Of a stretch of DNA of 64,000 nucleotides, positions 1-7,994 are shown piece by piece. The stretch covers positions 434,001 through 498,000 of the forward strand of contig NZ_JAKCFB010000001.1 in NCBI RefSeq assembly GCF_024198235.1. The letters are read 5' to 3'. The stretch is from Myxococcus dinghuensis (GTDB taxonomy: Bacteria; Myxococcota; Myxococcia; Myxococcales; Myxococcaceae). A model generated the notes under the pieces. That model was not told where the DNA came from and searched no databases. It worked only from the letters and a program-made list of their open reading frames with translations. Each line of letters starts with the position of its first letter. Within the stretch, counting starts at the first letter, position 1. Made by a program: the position numbers and the translations under genes.

Positions 1-1517
1 TCGCTCCAGGGCAGGTCCGCGTCCTCGCGCTGCTGGCTGGACCAGTTCACCCGGTAGCCCAGCAACGTGCCGAAGACGAAGTGCGACTGGAACAGCATCA
101 TCACCGGCGCCAGCAGCGACGCCAGCACGCTCTCCGCCAGCACGCTGAGCACCAGCTTCAGCCGCCCGCCCATGCGCGCCGCCTCGCCCTTGCGCGTCAG
201 CGCCAGCGTCAGGCCGAGCACCTTCGGCGTGAAGAGCATCCCCATCGAGATGGCGAACAGCCGCAGCGCCCCGGGCGCGTCGTAGGCGAGCCCCGGCTGC
301 TCCAGGAGGTGCACGTCCAGGAAGAAGCGGTCGTGCAGCGCCGCCGCCAGGCCCGCCAGGAGGAACAGCAGCCACAGCGGGGACGCGACGTAGGACATCA
401 CGCCCATCAGGAAGTGGGCGCGGCTGAGCGGATGCAGGCCGCCGGCGAGCACCAGGCTCAGGTGCTGGAGGTTGCCCTGGCACCAGCGCCGGTCGCGCTG
501 CGCGTAGGCGAGCAGGTTCGGCGGGGGCTGCTCGTAGCTGCCGCCCAGCTCCGGCATCAGCCACACCGTGTAGCCCGCGCGCCGCATCAGCGCCGCCTCG
601 ACGAAGTCGTGGCTCAGGATGTGTCCGCCGAAGGGCTGTTTGCCCGGGAGGACCGGCAGGCCGCAGTGGTTGATGAACGCCTCGGTGCGGATGATGGCGT
701 TGTGGCCCCAGTAGTTGGACTCCCCCAGCTGCCACGCCGCCGCGCCCGTGGCGACCACCGGCCCGTAGACGCGCCCGGCGAACTGCTGCAGCCGCGCGTA
801 GAGCGTGGTGCGCCCCACGCACAGCGGCGGCGCCTGGATGATGCCCGTGCGCGGGTTGAGCTCCATCAGCCGCGCCATCTTCACCAGCGTGCGGCCGTCC
901 ATCAGGCTGTCGGCGTCCAGCACCACCGTGAAGTCGTAGCGGCGCCCCCAGCGCTCGCAGAAGTCCCCGAGGTTGCCCGCCTTCTTGCCCGTGTTGTCCG
1001 TGCGCCGCCGGTAGAAGATGCGCCCCTGGCCGCCCACCCTGCGGCACAGGTCCGACCAGGCCAGCTCCTCGGCCACCCAGGCCTCGGCGCGTGTGGAGTC
1101 GCTCAGCACGTAGAAGTCGAACGCGTCCAGGTACCCGGTGGCGGCCACGGACTCGTACGTGGCCTGGAGGTTGGCGAAGACGGCCGCCGGGTCCTCGTTG
1201 TGGATGGGCATCACCACCGAGGTGCGGGTGCGCAGCGGCACGCCCTCCTCGTCCACGGTGGGGTAGCGCGGCCCGGGCAGCCGCTCACCGAACACGCTCT
1301 GGAGGAAGCCCGCCACCGCCGTCCAGAAGGAGAGGGCGATCCACCCGAAGCACAGGGCGAAGAACACCAGCAGCAGCACCTCCGGCGCGGACGTGCCCTG
1401 CGCGCTCAACAGCCGCTGCATCTCCCGCGTCCCCGCCACGGTGGACGCGGCCGCCAGCCCCAGGACCCCGGCGCGCCGCAGGCCCGTGCTTTCGGGCGAG
1501 AACGAGTGCGAATCCAT
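1..1517 (-). CDS. opgH: Glucans biosynthesis glucosyltransferase OpgH/MdoH (3' end outside window)
   Basis: Inner-membrane family-2 glycosyltransferase that polymerises UDP-glucose into the linear backbone of osmoregulated periplasmic glucans. The first 505 codons are visible. The product has N-terminal hydrophobic segments, then a GT2 core with the motifs VVLDADSLM (nucleotide-sugar/metal binding) and QRDRRWCQGN (the QxxRW signature), then further membrane segments up to the window edge. The ATG at 1517 is preceded by GGAGG about 7 bases upstream, which fixes the start. It is the last visible gene of a leftward operon after opgG and a small unknown gene, 24 bases behind the latter. The family assignment is firm from motifs and from the opgG context. 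The C-terminus cannot be judged because the gene runs off the window. Confidence 0.93.
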   Translation of the reverse strand, partial: MDSHSFSPESTGLRRAGVLGLAAASTVAGTREMQRLLSAQGTSAPEVLLLVFFALCFGWIALSFWTAVAGFLQSVFGERLPGPRYPTVDEEGVPLRTRTSVVMPIHNEDPAAVFANLQATYESVAATGYLDAFDFYVLSDSTRAEAWVAEELAWSDLCRRVGGQGRIFYRRRTDNTGKKAGNLGDFCERWGRRYDFTVVLDADSLMDGRTLVKMARLMELNPRTGIIQAPPLCVGRTTLYARLQQFAGRVYGPVVATGAAAWQLGESNYWGHNAIIRTEAFINHCGLPVLPGKQPFGGHILSHDFVEAALMRRAGYTVWLMPELGGSYEQPPPNLLAYAQRDRRWCQGNLQHLSLVLAGGLHPLSRAHFLMGVMSYVASPLWLLFLLAGLAAALHDRFFLDVHLLEQPGLAYDAPGALRLFAISMGMLFTPKVLGLTLALTRKGEAARMGGRLKLVLSVLAESVLASLLAPVMMLFQSHFVFGTLLGYRVNWSSQQREDADLPWS

Positions 1518-1541
1518 GACCACCCCTCCAGGTCCCGCGCG

Positions 1542-2036
1542 TCAGCGGGAGATGGAGACGTCCGGCGCCGCCCCACGGAACCAGCGGCGGAACATCTCTC
1601 CGAACGGCCACAACGTGAGGTGCTGCTCGGGCATCACCGTCGTCACCTGCGCGGGCGCGGGCACCGGCACCGCGGCGCGCATGACCCGGCAGAGCTCCTC
1701 CGGCGCGGACGGCTGCATCAGCACGCGCGCCCCCCGGCTGGCGACGTCGCACAGCACGAAGGCCGCGCGGCCCCGCGACAGCAGCGAGGTGCCCACGTGC
1801 TCGGTGCCCAGCACGCCCGCGAGCCACGTCTCCACGCGCGCCCGGGCCAGGCCCAGCGCGGACTGCGGCTGGGCGCCGTGCGCGGCGTAGCCGTCCAGCG
1901 CCCACGCGGCGAGCGCGGACAGGTCCGCCTCGGAGGTGAAGCCGAAGCCCCGGAAGAAGGAGTCCAGCGCCACGCGGGACTGCGGGCGGGCCCAGATGGA
2001 GGACGGGACGGAAGGGCAGGAGGTCATCGTCGTCAC
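1542..2036 (-). CDS. Hypothetical protein between opgG and opgH
   Basis: Unrecognised soluble protein of about 164 residues without a signal peptide or membrane segment. The most likely start is a GTG whose bases overlap the opgG stop as GTGA (4-base overlap), implying translational coupling. An in-frame GTG at 2045 and an ATG at 2027 are alternatives. The protein is rich in Ala and Arg, and its C-terminal third (roughly residues 110-164) is Pro/Val- and aromatic-rich. Typical opgGH operons have no gene in this position, so the product may be a lineage-specific accessory of periplasmic glucan synthesis, for example a regulator or partner of the OpgH cytoplasmic domain. That role is inferred from position alone. 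Strong third-position GC and tight packing support it being a real gene. Confidence 0.7.
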   Translation of the reverse strand: MTTMTSCPSVPSSIWARPQSRVALDSFFRGFGFTSEADLSALAAWALDGYAAHGAQPQSALGLARARVETWLAGVLGTEHVGTSLLSRGRAAFVLCDVASRGARVLMQPSAPEELCRVMRAAVPVPAPAQVTTVMPEQHLTLWPFGEMFRRWFRGAAPDVSISR

Positions 2037-3580
2037 GGAATCCACAGGTAGCTCCAGGTCTCGGTGAGGGTCTCCGGGCCGCGCTTGAGGAAGGCGCGCA
2101 GCTCGGTGGGGGCGGCGGGGGTGGTGGGAAGCAGCTCGAAGGTGGCGCGCCAGCCGCCGGAGGGCTCGTGGCGGGCGACGGTGGGGCGCAGCACCTGACC
2201 CGACGCGGCGGTGACGACGGCCTCCACCGGGCCGTCACCCGCGGCGTCCGAGGGCGAGAAGTCGAGGATGAAGCGGCGCGCGCCCTTGGTGTCGCCGGCG
2301 GCCACGCGCGTGGCGGTGACGAAGGCGTTCTTCGTCGCGAACGGCGAGCGCGAGCCCCAGTGCAGCCGGTACGCGAGGCGCAGCGGCGCGCCCGGGCCGA
2401 AGGGCTGGTCCGGCATCCAGAAGGCGACGATGTTGTCGTTCGTCTCGTCCGGCGTCGGCAGCTCCGCCAGCCGCACCACGCCCGCGCCCCAGTCGCCCAC
2501 CGGCTCCACCCACGCGCTGGGGCGGCGCTCGTAGCGGGCCTCCAGGTCCTCGTAGCTGGTGAAGGCCGTGTCGCGCTGGAGCAGGCCGAAGGCGCGCAGC
2601 CCGTCCACGTGGAAGCTGGAGACGTTGACGTGCTGCGGGTTCTGCAGCGGGCGCCACAGCTGCTCGCCGCCCTTCGTCCAGACGAACAGGCCGTCCGAGT
2701 CGTGGACCTCCGGGCGGAAGTCGTCGTAGTCGCCGCGGTCGTTCTCCCCGAACAGGTACATGCTCGTCAGCGGCGCCACGCCCAGCTGCTCCACGGGCTT
2801 GCGCGCGAACAGCGTGACCTCCACGTCGAACACCGTGTTGGCGCCCGGGGTGATGGTGAAGCGGTAGGCGCCGGTGACGCTCTGGCTGTCCATCAGCGCG
2901 TGCACCACGACGCGCGTGTCGCCCGGGGCCGGCTTCTCCAGCCACAGCTCGCGGAACGAGGGGAACTCCTCCGGCCGCGGCCCCGCGGTGTCGATGGCGA
3001 GCCCGCGCGCGGACAGGCCGTACAGGTTGCCGGCGCCCAGCGAGCGGAAGTAGCTGGCGCCCTGGAACACCCCCACCTCGTCGAAGTGCTCCTTGCGGTT
3101 GATGGGGTGGGTGAGGCGCATGCCCGCGAAGCCGTCCGCCTGCTTCAGCGGACCGGGCTTCACCAGCGGGCCGTAGGTGAAGTAGTCCGGCGAGAAGCGC
3201 ACCGTGTGCTCCCGGCCGTCCACCACCTCGTGCATGGCCACCGGGTGCAGGAAGAAGAAGCCGGGGTGGAAGAACTGGGCCTGGAAGGGCAGCCCCTCCT
3301 GGCGCCACCAGGACTTCTCCGGGCGGAAGCGGATGTCCCGGTACGCGTCGTAGTTGAGCGTCTTGTAGCTCTCCGGCAGCGTCGAGCGCGGCTCCTGGTA
3401 CGGCCGGGCCGCCAGCGCGCGCGCCTTCTGCACCACGCTGTCACCGCTGAACGCCGCCGTCGCCGCGGAGGCGGGGGGCGTCGCCGCGCAGGCCGTCCCC
3501 GACAGGGTCGCCAGCGCCACTCCCACCCACCGCACGCACCGCGCGCGCGCCTTCTCGAACCCGTTGCCGTGCGACGTCAC
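2033..3580 (-). CDS. opgG: Glucan biosynthesis protein OpgG/MdoG
   Basis: Periplasmic protein needed to build or branch osmoregulated periplasmic glucans together with OpgH. The 515-residue length is normal for the family. A signal peptide covers about residues 1-35. The mature part begins with a typical OpgG stretch (YQEPRSTLPESYKTLNYDAY, then RDIRF) and keeps the family layout of a beta-sandwich catalytic-like domain followed by an Ig-like C-terminal domain. The start is a GTG at 3580 preceded by AGGGAGGAAT, a strong ribosome binding site. It is the first gene of the leftward opgG-orf-opgH operon, and its promoter should lie in the 331-base gap upstream. The near-lipobox GTAC around the end of the signal peptide is not convincing, so a soluble periplasmic protein is preferred over a lipoprotein. 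Confidence 0.93.
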   Translation of the reverse strand: MTSHGNGFEKARARCVRWVGVALATLSGTACAATPPASAATAAFSGDSVVQKARALAARPYQEPRSTLPESYKTLNYDAYRDIRFRPEKSWWRQEGLPFQAQFFHPGFFFLHPVAMHEVVDGREHTVRFSPDYFTYGPLVKPGPLKQADGFAGMRLTHPINRKEHFDEVGVFQGASYFRSLGAGNLYGLSARGLAIDTAGPRPEEFPSFRELWLEKPAPGDTRVVVHALMDSQSVTGAYRFTITPGANTVFDVEVTLFARKPVEQLGVAPLTSMYLFGENDRGDYDDFRPEVHDSDGLFVWTKGGEQLWRPLQNPQHVNVSSFHVDGLRAFGLLQRDTAFTSYEDLEARYERRPSAWVEPVGDWGAGVVRLAELPTPDETNDNIVAFWMPDQPFGPGAPLRLAYRLHWGSRSPFATKNAFVTATRVAAGDTKGARRFILDFSPSDAAGDGPVEAVVTAASGQVLRPTVARHEPSGGWRATFELLPTTPAAPTELRAFLKRGPETLTETWSYLWIP

Positions 3581-3911
3581 GCCCCGATTCCTCCCTGAGA
3601 GCCGCGGGCCGGGGGGCTGTCGGACCTACCCCCTCCCGCTTGTCCACACCGTCCACCGTGTCCATCACGGTGCGGCGCGTCAGCCCCAGAGCAACCCGCG
3701 TACCAGCCCCGCCCAGGCGAGCAGGCGGTCGAAAAATCCCCTGGAAATCCAGTGGGTTGGGGAATGTGATTTGTTTGGGCTCAATCAGACTGCGGGGTTG
3801 CGCGGGCGGCGTCGGACGCTGCCTGGGAAAGCCCGGGGACGCGCTGGGGAATTGAAGGACAGCCAGCGCATGAGCCTGTCCGATTCCTCCACAGGTGGAC
3901 AATGACTCGGA
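3581..3911. other. Intergenic region upstream of opgG
   Basis: 331 bases between the 3' end of the hybrid kinase gene and the start of opgG, both leftward. It is less GC-rich than the flanks in its middle part (about 3720-3800), as expected of a promoter region for opgG. I see no clear -35/-10 pair, no sigma-54 motif and no convincing terminator. Short ORFs here lack ribosome binding sites and are not called. Confidence 0.5.
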
Positions 3912-6212
3912 TCAGACGCGCGCCAGGCGCTCCTGGACGAGGGAGAGCAGTTCGCGCCCGGCGAAGGGTTTCTCGATGTGGGGGCTGGGCACGGATTCCA
4001 GGAAGGCGCGGGCGGCGGGGGTCACCGCACCGCCGGTGAGGAAGACGACCCGGCGGGCGTGGTCGGGGTGGCGCTGGACGAGGGTGGCGTAGAAGTCCAT
4101 GCCGCTCATGCCGGGCATCATCAGGTCGCAGAAGACGACGTCGTAGTGTTCGCCGGCCTCGATGCGCTCCAGGGCGTCCTGGGCGCGGGTGGCGAGGGTG
4201 ACGTCGTGGTGGGGGCGCAGGGTGCGGCCCAGGGCGGTGCAGACCAGGGGTTCGTCGTCCACCACGAGCAGCCGCCCGCGGCGCTCGGCGGGCTGGGGGG
4301 GCTCCGGCTCCGGCGGGAAGAGGGGCTCCGGGTCGGGGCGGGGGCGCTCGGCGGGGGGCAGAATCACCTGGAAGGTGGAGCCCCGGCCGGGGGCGCTCTG
4401 CACGAGGATTTCACCGCCCAGCGCCGTGACGAGGTTGTGGCAGATGGACAGGCCCAGGCCGGTGCCCACGCCAGGGGCCTTGGTGGTGAAGAACGGGTCG
4501 AACAGGCGGGGCAGGTGTTCGGCGGCGATGCCCACGCCCGTGTCGGTCACCTCCACGACGACGCGGCCGGTGTCCGTCATGCGCGCGTTGACGCGAATCT
4601 CGTGGCGGTCCGGCACGCCCTCCGGGATGGCCTGCGCGGCGTTGACCAGGAGGTTGAGGAACACCTGGCCCAGGCGCGACTCGTTGGCGCGCACCGGGGC
4701 CACGTCGTCGAAGGTCTTCACCAGCCGCGCGCGGTGGCGGATCTCCGTCGTGGCCAGGTTCAGCGTGGACTCGAGCACCTGGCGCACGTCCACGACGGAG
4801 TCCTCGACGGCGTCCACGCGGCTGAACGTCTTGAGGTCGCGGACGATGGTGCGCACCCGCTCGGCGCCCTGCTGGGCCTCGGCGAGCGCGGCCTGCGCGT
4901 CCGCGAGCGACTCCGCCAGGCGGGGATCCAACCCCGGCGCGGCGGGCGTGGGCAGGCCGGACAGCTCCTCGCGCGCGAAGGCGAGGTTGGCGGTGAGGTA
5001 GGCCAGGGGGTTGTTGATTTCGTGGGCCACGCCCGCCGCGAGCGTGCCCACGGACGCCATGCGCTCGGCCTGGAGCAGGCGCGCCTGCATCTGGTGGCGC
5101 TCGGTCTGGTCGTGCGCCACGGAGACGATGGAGTCCTCGCCGTCGAAGTGCAGGGGGAAGGTGGTGGACTCGACGTGCAGCAGGGAGCCGTCGCGGCGCA
5201 CCATGCGCCGCTGCTGGAGCGCGGCGCGGCCGGTGCGGATGGCCTCGTGCATGCGCGCGTCCGCGGAGCCGAAGTCCTCCGGCGGAATCATCTCCGAGAT
5301 GTGCTTGCCCACCAGCTCGCGCACGTCCGTGTAGCCCAGGGCGCGGGCCACCTTGAGGTTGGCGTAGCGCACGCGCGCGTCGCGGCCGAAGACGGCGACC
5401 AGGTCCGGCAGGCTCTGCATCAGGGTGCGGAAGCTCACCTCGGAGCGGCGCACCTCCTCCTCGGCCTGCTTGAGCGGGGTGATGTCGGGGAAGAAGGAGA
5501 TGACGTGGGGCTTGCCGTTGTAGGGGACCAGGCCCATGAACAGGAGCGTGTGGCGCACCTCGCCCGTGCGCGTGTGGTAGCGCGCGTCCACGCCGCGCAC
5601 GGAGCCGTGCTGCTTGAGCCGCTCCACCACCTGGGCGCGGTCGAAGGAGCGCTCCCACAGGTGCAGGTCCACCGTCGTGCGGCCCAGCATCTCCTCGCGC
5701 GTGTAGCCGAAGGCCCGCACGTACGCGTCGTTGGCGGCCACCACGCGGCCCTCGTCCAGCGTGGTGATGGAGGTGGGGACCGGGCTGACGGACAGCATGG
5801 TGTCGCGCAGCTCGTCGCCGTAGGTGAGGTTCGCGCGCGACTCGCGGCGGCCGTGACGGCGCTCGGCCATGTCCAGGCGCACGTCCACCTCGTCCACGTC
5901 GAGCGGCCACGCGAGCACCTCGTCCGCGCCCTCCTCGAGCGCGGCGGTCAGGCCGGCGAGCGCGCCGCGGCGCCCCACCAGGAGCACCACCGCCGCCGCG
6001 CCCTCCGGGAGGCTGCGCAGGGCGCGCACGAGGGGCGCCCGCATGGCTTCGTCCCGAGCGTCCACCACCACCAGCGCGCACGGCCCGGAGCGCCAGGCCG
6101 CTGGCACCTCCGTGTCGCGCGCGACATGGACGACGGTGTGCCCCCTCGCACCCAGTTGGGCTTCCAGTGGCGCCAGGTCCGCCCCTCCCTGAGCGACTAT
6201 CAGGACCCGCAT
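3912..6212 (-). CDS. Hybrid PAS sensor histidine kinase with N-terminal receiver-like and C-terminal receiver domains
   Basis: Cytoplasmic two-component sensor of 766 residues. Order of domains: receiver-like domain (about 1-120) with a phospho-acceptor-like Asp51 but no conserved Lys at the expected place (LAWPLD), so probably degenerate; two PAS domains (about 140-265 and 270-390); HisKA with the H-box GVAHEINNP (His397); HATPase_c with the N box (NLLVNAAQAIPEG), G1 (DTGVGI) and G2 (GVGTGLGL); and a canonical receiver domain ending the protein, with Asp696 in FCDLMMPGMSG. The ATG at 6212 follows GAGGAATTCC, a good ribosome binding site. Long in-frame extension upstream is ignored for that reason. 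No membrane segment is visible, so the signal is probably cytosolic. No dedicated response regulator lies alongside, which is common for myxobacterial orphan kinases. Confidence 0.93.
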   Translation of the reverse strand: MRVLIVAQGGADLAPLEAQLGARGHTVVHVARDTEVPAAWRSGPCALVVVDARDEAMRAPLVRALRSLPEGAAAVVLLVGRRGALAGLTAALEEGADEVLAWPLDVDEVDVRLDMAERRHGRRESRANLTYGDELRDTMLSVSPVPTSITTLDEGRVVAANDAYVRAFGYTREEMLGRTTVDLHLWERSFDRAQVVERLKQHGSVRGVDARYHTRTGEVRHTLLFMGLVPYNGKPHVISFFPDITPLKQAEEEVRRSEVSFRTLMQSLPDLVAVFGRDARVRYANLKVARALGYTDVRELVGKHISEMIPPEDFGSADARMHEAIRTGRAALQQRRMVRRDGSLLHVESTTFPLHFDGEDSIVSVAHDQTERHQMQARLLQAERMASVGTLAAGVAHEINNPLAYLTANLAFAREELSGLPTPAAPGLDPRLAESLADAQAALAEAQQGAERVRTIVRDLKTFSRVDAVEDSVVDVRQVLESTLNLATTEIRHRARLVKTFDDVAPVRANESRLGQVFLNLLVNAAQAIPEGVPDRHEIRVNARMTDTGRVVVEVTDTGVGIAAEHLPRLFDPFFTTKAPGVGTGLGLSICHNLVTALGGEILVQSAPGRGSTFQVILPPAERPRPDPEPLFPPEPEPPQPAERRGRLLVVDDEPLVCTALGRTLRPHHDVTLATRAQDALERIEAGEHYDVVFCDLMMPGMSGMDFYATLVQRHPDHARRVVFLTGGAVTPAARAFLESVPSPHIEKPFAGRELLSLVQERLARV

Positions 6213-6360
6213 GGAATTCCTCACATTCAGGATCCATCGTTGCACGAGCCCCGGGGTTGTAAAAAGTGTGGTCCGCCGTTCATTGCCCGGAGGTGGCGAG
6301 GCTGGCGCTCGGGAGGGGCTGGTAGGGTGACGGGTGGACCATGGATTCGAGGGGGAGCGC

Positions 6361-6978
6361 ATGGACCGGCGGGGGCTGAACGAGCGGGTCGCGGAGGTCC
6401 GGAGGTCGCCGTCGCGCGCGGTGCAGGTCCCGCGGCGCAACTTCGAGGGATTGTTCGACCATGCACTGAAGCCCTCGGGGGCGTTCGCGCAGTCGCTGCG
6501 GGACATCGGCTATGACCCGGACGCGACCCAGGCGCACTACCCGCTGAAGGTATGGCGGGCCGCGTTGGGCGTGGCGCGGCGCTTCGCGTGCGCGGGGCAG
6601 CCGCCGGAGCAGGCCAACCGGGCGTTGGGGCAGCATTACGTGGAGGGTTTCGCGCGGACGCTGGCGGGCCGCATCTTCGCCACGGCGGCGCCACTGCTGG
6701 GCACGGAGCGGTGCCTGACGCGGCTGCCCACGTACCTGAAGGCGGGCCGTGAGGACATGGAGATGTCGCTGGAGCCGCTGGGTGCGAGGGATTGGGCGGT
6801 GCGGGTGGTGGATGGAGACCCGCTGCCGGACTTCGACGCGGGGGTGGTGGCGGCGGTGCTGCGCCGCACGCGCGTGTGCCCCCGCGTGGAGGTGGTGGAG
6901 CGTCAGCCCATGGGCTACCGGCTGAGGGTGCGGTGGGGCGCGGACGTGGACCCCGCGCCGGTGGAGGACCCGGGCTGA
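6361..6978 (+). CDS. DUF2378 (TIGR02265) family protein
   Basis: Protein of 205 residues that fits the layout of the Myxococcales-restricted DUF2378 family. Recognisable elements are an NFEGLFDHAL segment near the N-terminus, a YPLKVWRAAL stretch, a VEGFARTLAGR helix and a PLLGTERCLTRLPTYL segment, followed by a beta-rich C-terminal third. The function of the family is unknown. No signal peptide or membrane segment is seen. The ATG at 6361 has GAGGGGGAG just upstream and is preferred to an in-frame ATG 27 bases earlier. It is transcribed divergently from the hybrid kinase, with 148 bases between the two starts, so shared regulation is possible but not shown. The assignment is by remembered family pattern, not by a search. 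Confidence 0.75.
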   Translation: MDRRGLNERVAEVRRSPSRAVQVPRRNFEGLFDHALKPSGAFAQSLRDIGYDPDATQAHYPLKVWRAALGVARRFACAGQPPEQANRALGQHYVEGFARTLAGRIFATAAPLLGTERCLTRLPTYLKAGREDMEMSLEPLGARDWAVRVVDGDPLPDFDAGVVAAVLRRTRVCPRVEVVERQPMGYRLRVRWGADVDPAPVEDPG

Positions 6979-6987
6979 GCGGCCCGG
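6970..6987. terminator. Short hairpin at convergent gene ends
   Basis: A 6-bp GC stem (6970-6975 with 6982-6987, six-base loop) overlaps the stop codon of the DUF2378 gene and ends just before the stop of the convergent zinc-ribbon gene. It could stop transcription from both sides but has no T-run, so it is weak. Confidence 0.25.
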
Positions 6988-6988
6988 C

Positions 6989-7843
6989 TCACACGTGGGT
7001 CGAGCTCGAACTCGAGCTCGCCTTCGACTCCATCTCCGCGGCTTCCTTGCGCTTGAGGATGCGCTCCTGGAGGGCCCTGAAGTCCGGCTCCGGCAGCTTG
7101 GGGGTGGCCCTGAGCTTGTAGAGGGTCACTCCGGCCGGGTCCCACCAGGCGAGGGCGCCGGTCGTCTCGTCGTAGCAATAGATGTCGACGGCGACGTCGT
7201 GGATGGTGCGGAGGTATTCGCGCAGCGCGACGACCTCGATCTTCTCGCAGTTCGCGGACTGGTTGTTCGTGTCGAGCCTGCACAGGACGATGCCGACCAG
7301 GTCCTTGAGCTTGAGGGTGGCGACCACTTCGTTGTGCTCGTTCGAGCCCTTGCCCCTGAGCTGCCCCACGAACCTGAACAGCGGCAGCGTGGGGTTGGCG
7401 ATGATGGACCTGCCGTCGTCCTCGCTCTTGTTCGCGTCGACGGTGTTCAGCTTGTGCAGGATGGCTGTCTCGGCGTTGTAGAGGAAGCCGTAGCGCATGC
7501 CGGTCGCGTGGTAGAGGTACTGGGAGACGCCGGGCACGATGAGCGACGTCGAGGCCGCCTTGAACCCCTCCGCGCTCTGGTGGAACTCCATCTCCTTGTT
7601 GACGTCCGCGAAGGACCAGCGGGCGTCCTCGTGGTCGAACACCCGGGGGATGGTCCGGACGAGCAGCCGCGAGGCCCGATACGCGTCCACCACGGACTGC
7701 CGCTCCCGGCCCCGTCCCTCGTGTCCGAGGAAGGCGACCATGCCCTCGTCGAGGACTTCATCGGAACACCGCGGACACAGGCCCGGAGGATTCCCGGGCT
7801 CATCCAGCGCGCAACGAGGGCAGACGGGCATGGTTGCAGACAT
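6989..7843 (-). CDS. Zinc-ribbon hypothetical protein
   Basis: Unrecognised protein of about 284 residues. The N-terminus carries a CxxC-x11-CxxC zinc ribbon (CPRC then CPRC within the first 30 residues), typical of small metal-binding or nucleic-acid/protein-contact modules. The rest is a mixed alpha/beta region with an aromatic, Tyr-rich C-terminal part (VDIYCYDETTGALAWWDPAG) and a tail of six consecutive serines. The start is uncertain: the ATG at 7843 is chosen because it just precedes the ribbon, with in-frame ATGs at 7831 and 7885 as alternatives and no strong ribosome binding site for any. Codon use is less GC-biased than in neighbouring genes (Asn, Lys, Ile and Asp codons are frequent), hinting at acquisition. 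The gene stands alone between convergent DUF2378 and the astacin gene. Confidence 0.75.
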   Translation of the reverse strand: MSATMPVCPRCALDEPGNPPGLCPRCSDEVLDEGMVAFLGHEGRGRERQSVVDAYRASRLLVRTIPRVFDHEDARWSFADVNKEMEFHQSAEGFKAASTSLIVPGVSQYLYHATGMRYGFLYNAETAILHKLNTVDANKSEDDGRSIIANPTLPLFRFVGQLRGKGSNEHNEVVATLKLKDLVGIVLCRLDTNNQSANCEKIEVVALREYLRTIHDVAVDIYCYDETTGALAWWDPAGVTLYKLRATPKLPEPDFRALQERILKRKEAAEMESKASSSSSSTHV

Positions 7844-7994
7844 CGTAGCCCGGTGGACATGGGGATGGAACGCGCACTCCCCCATGAGCTCGGGGTCTGG
7901 TCGGTACCCAGGTCCCCGTTGGCAGGTGGAGTCACCTCTGGGTGTAAGATGACCGCGCCGACCCGAGCCTGGTTTCAGGCCGGCGCGAGCGACC

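Noticed and set aside
81-2051. A 656-codon plus-strand frame opposite opgH
   Set aside because: Low-complexity Arg/His/Ala product opposite a clearly recognised glycosyltransferase.
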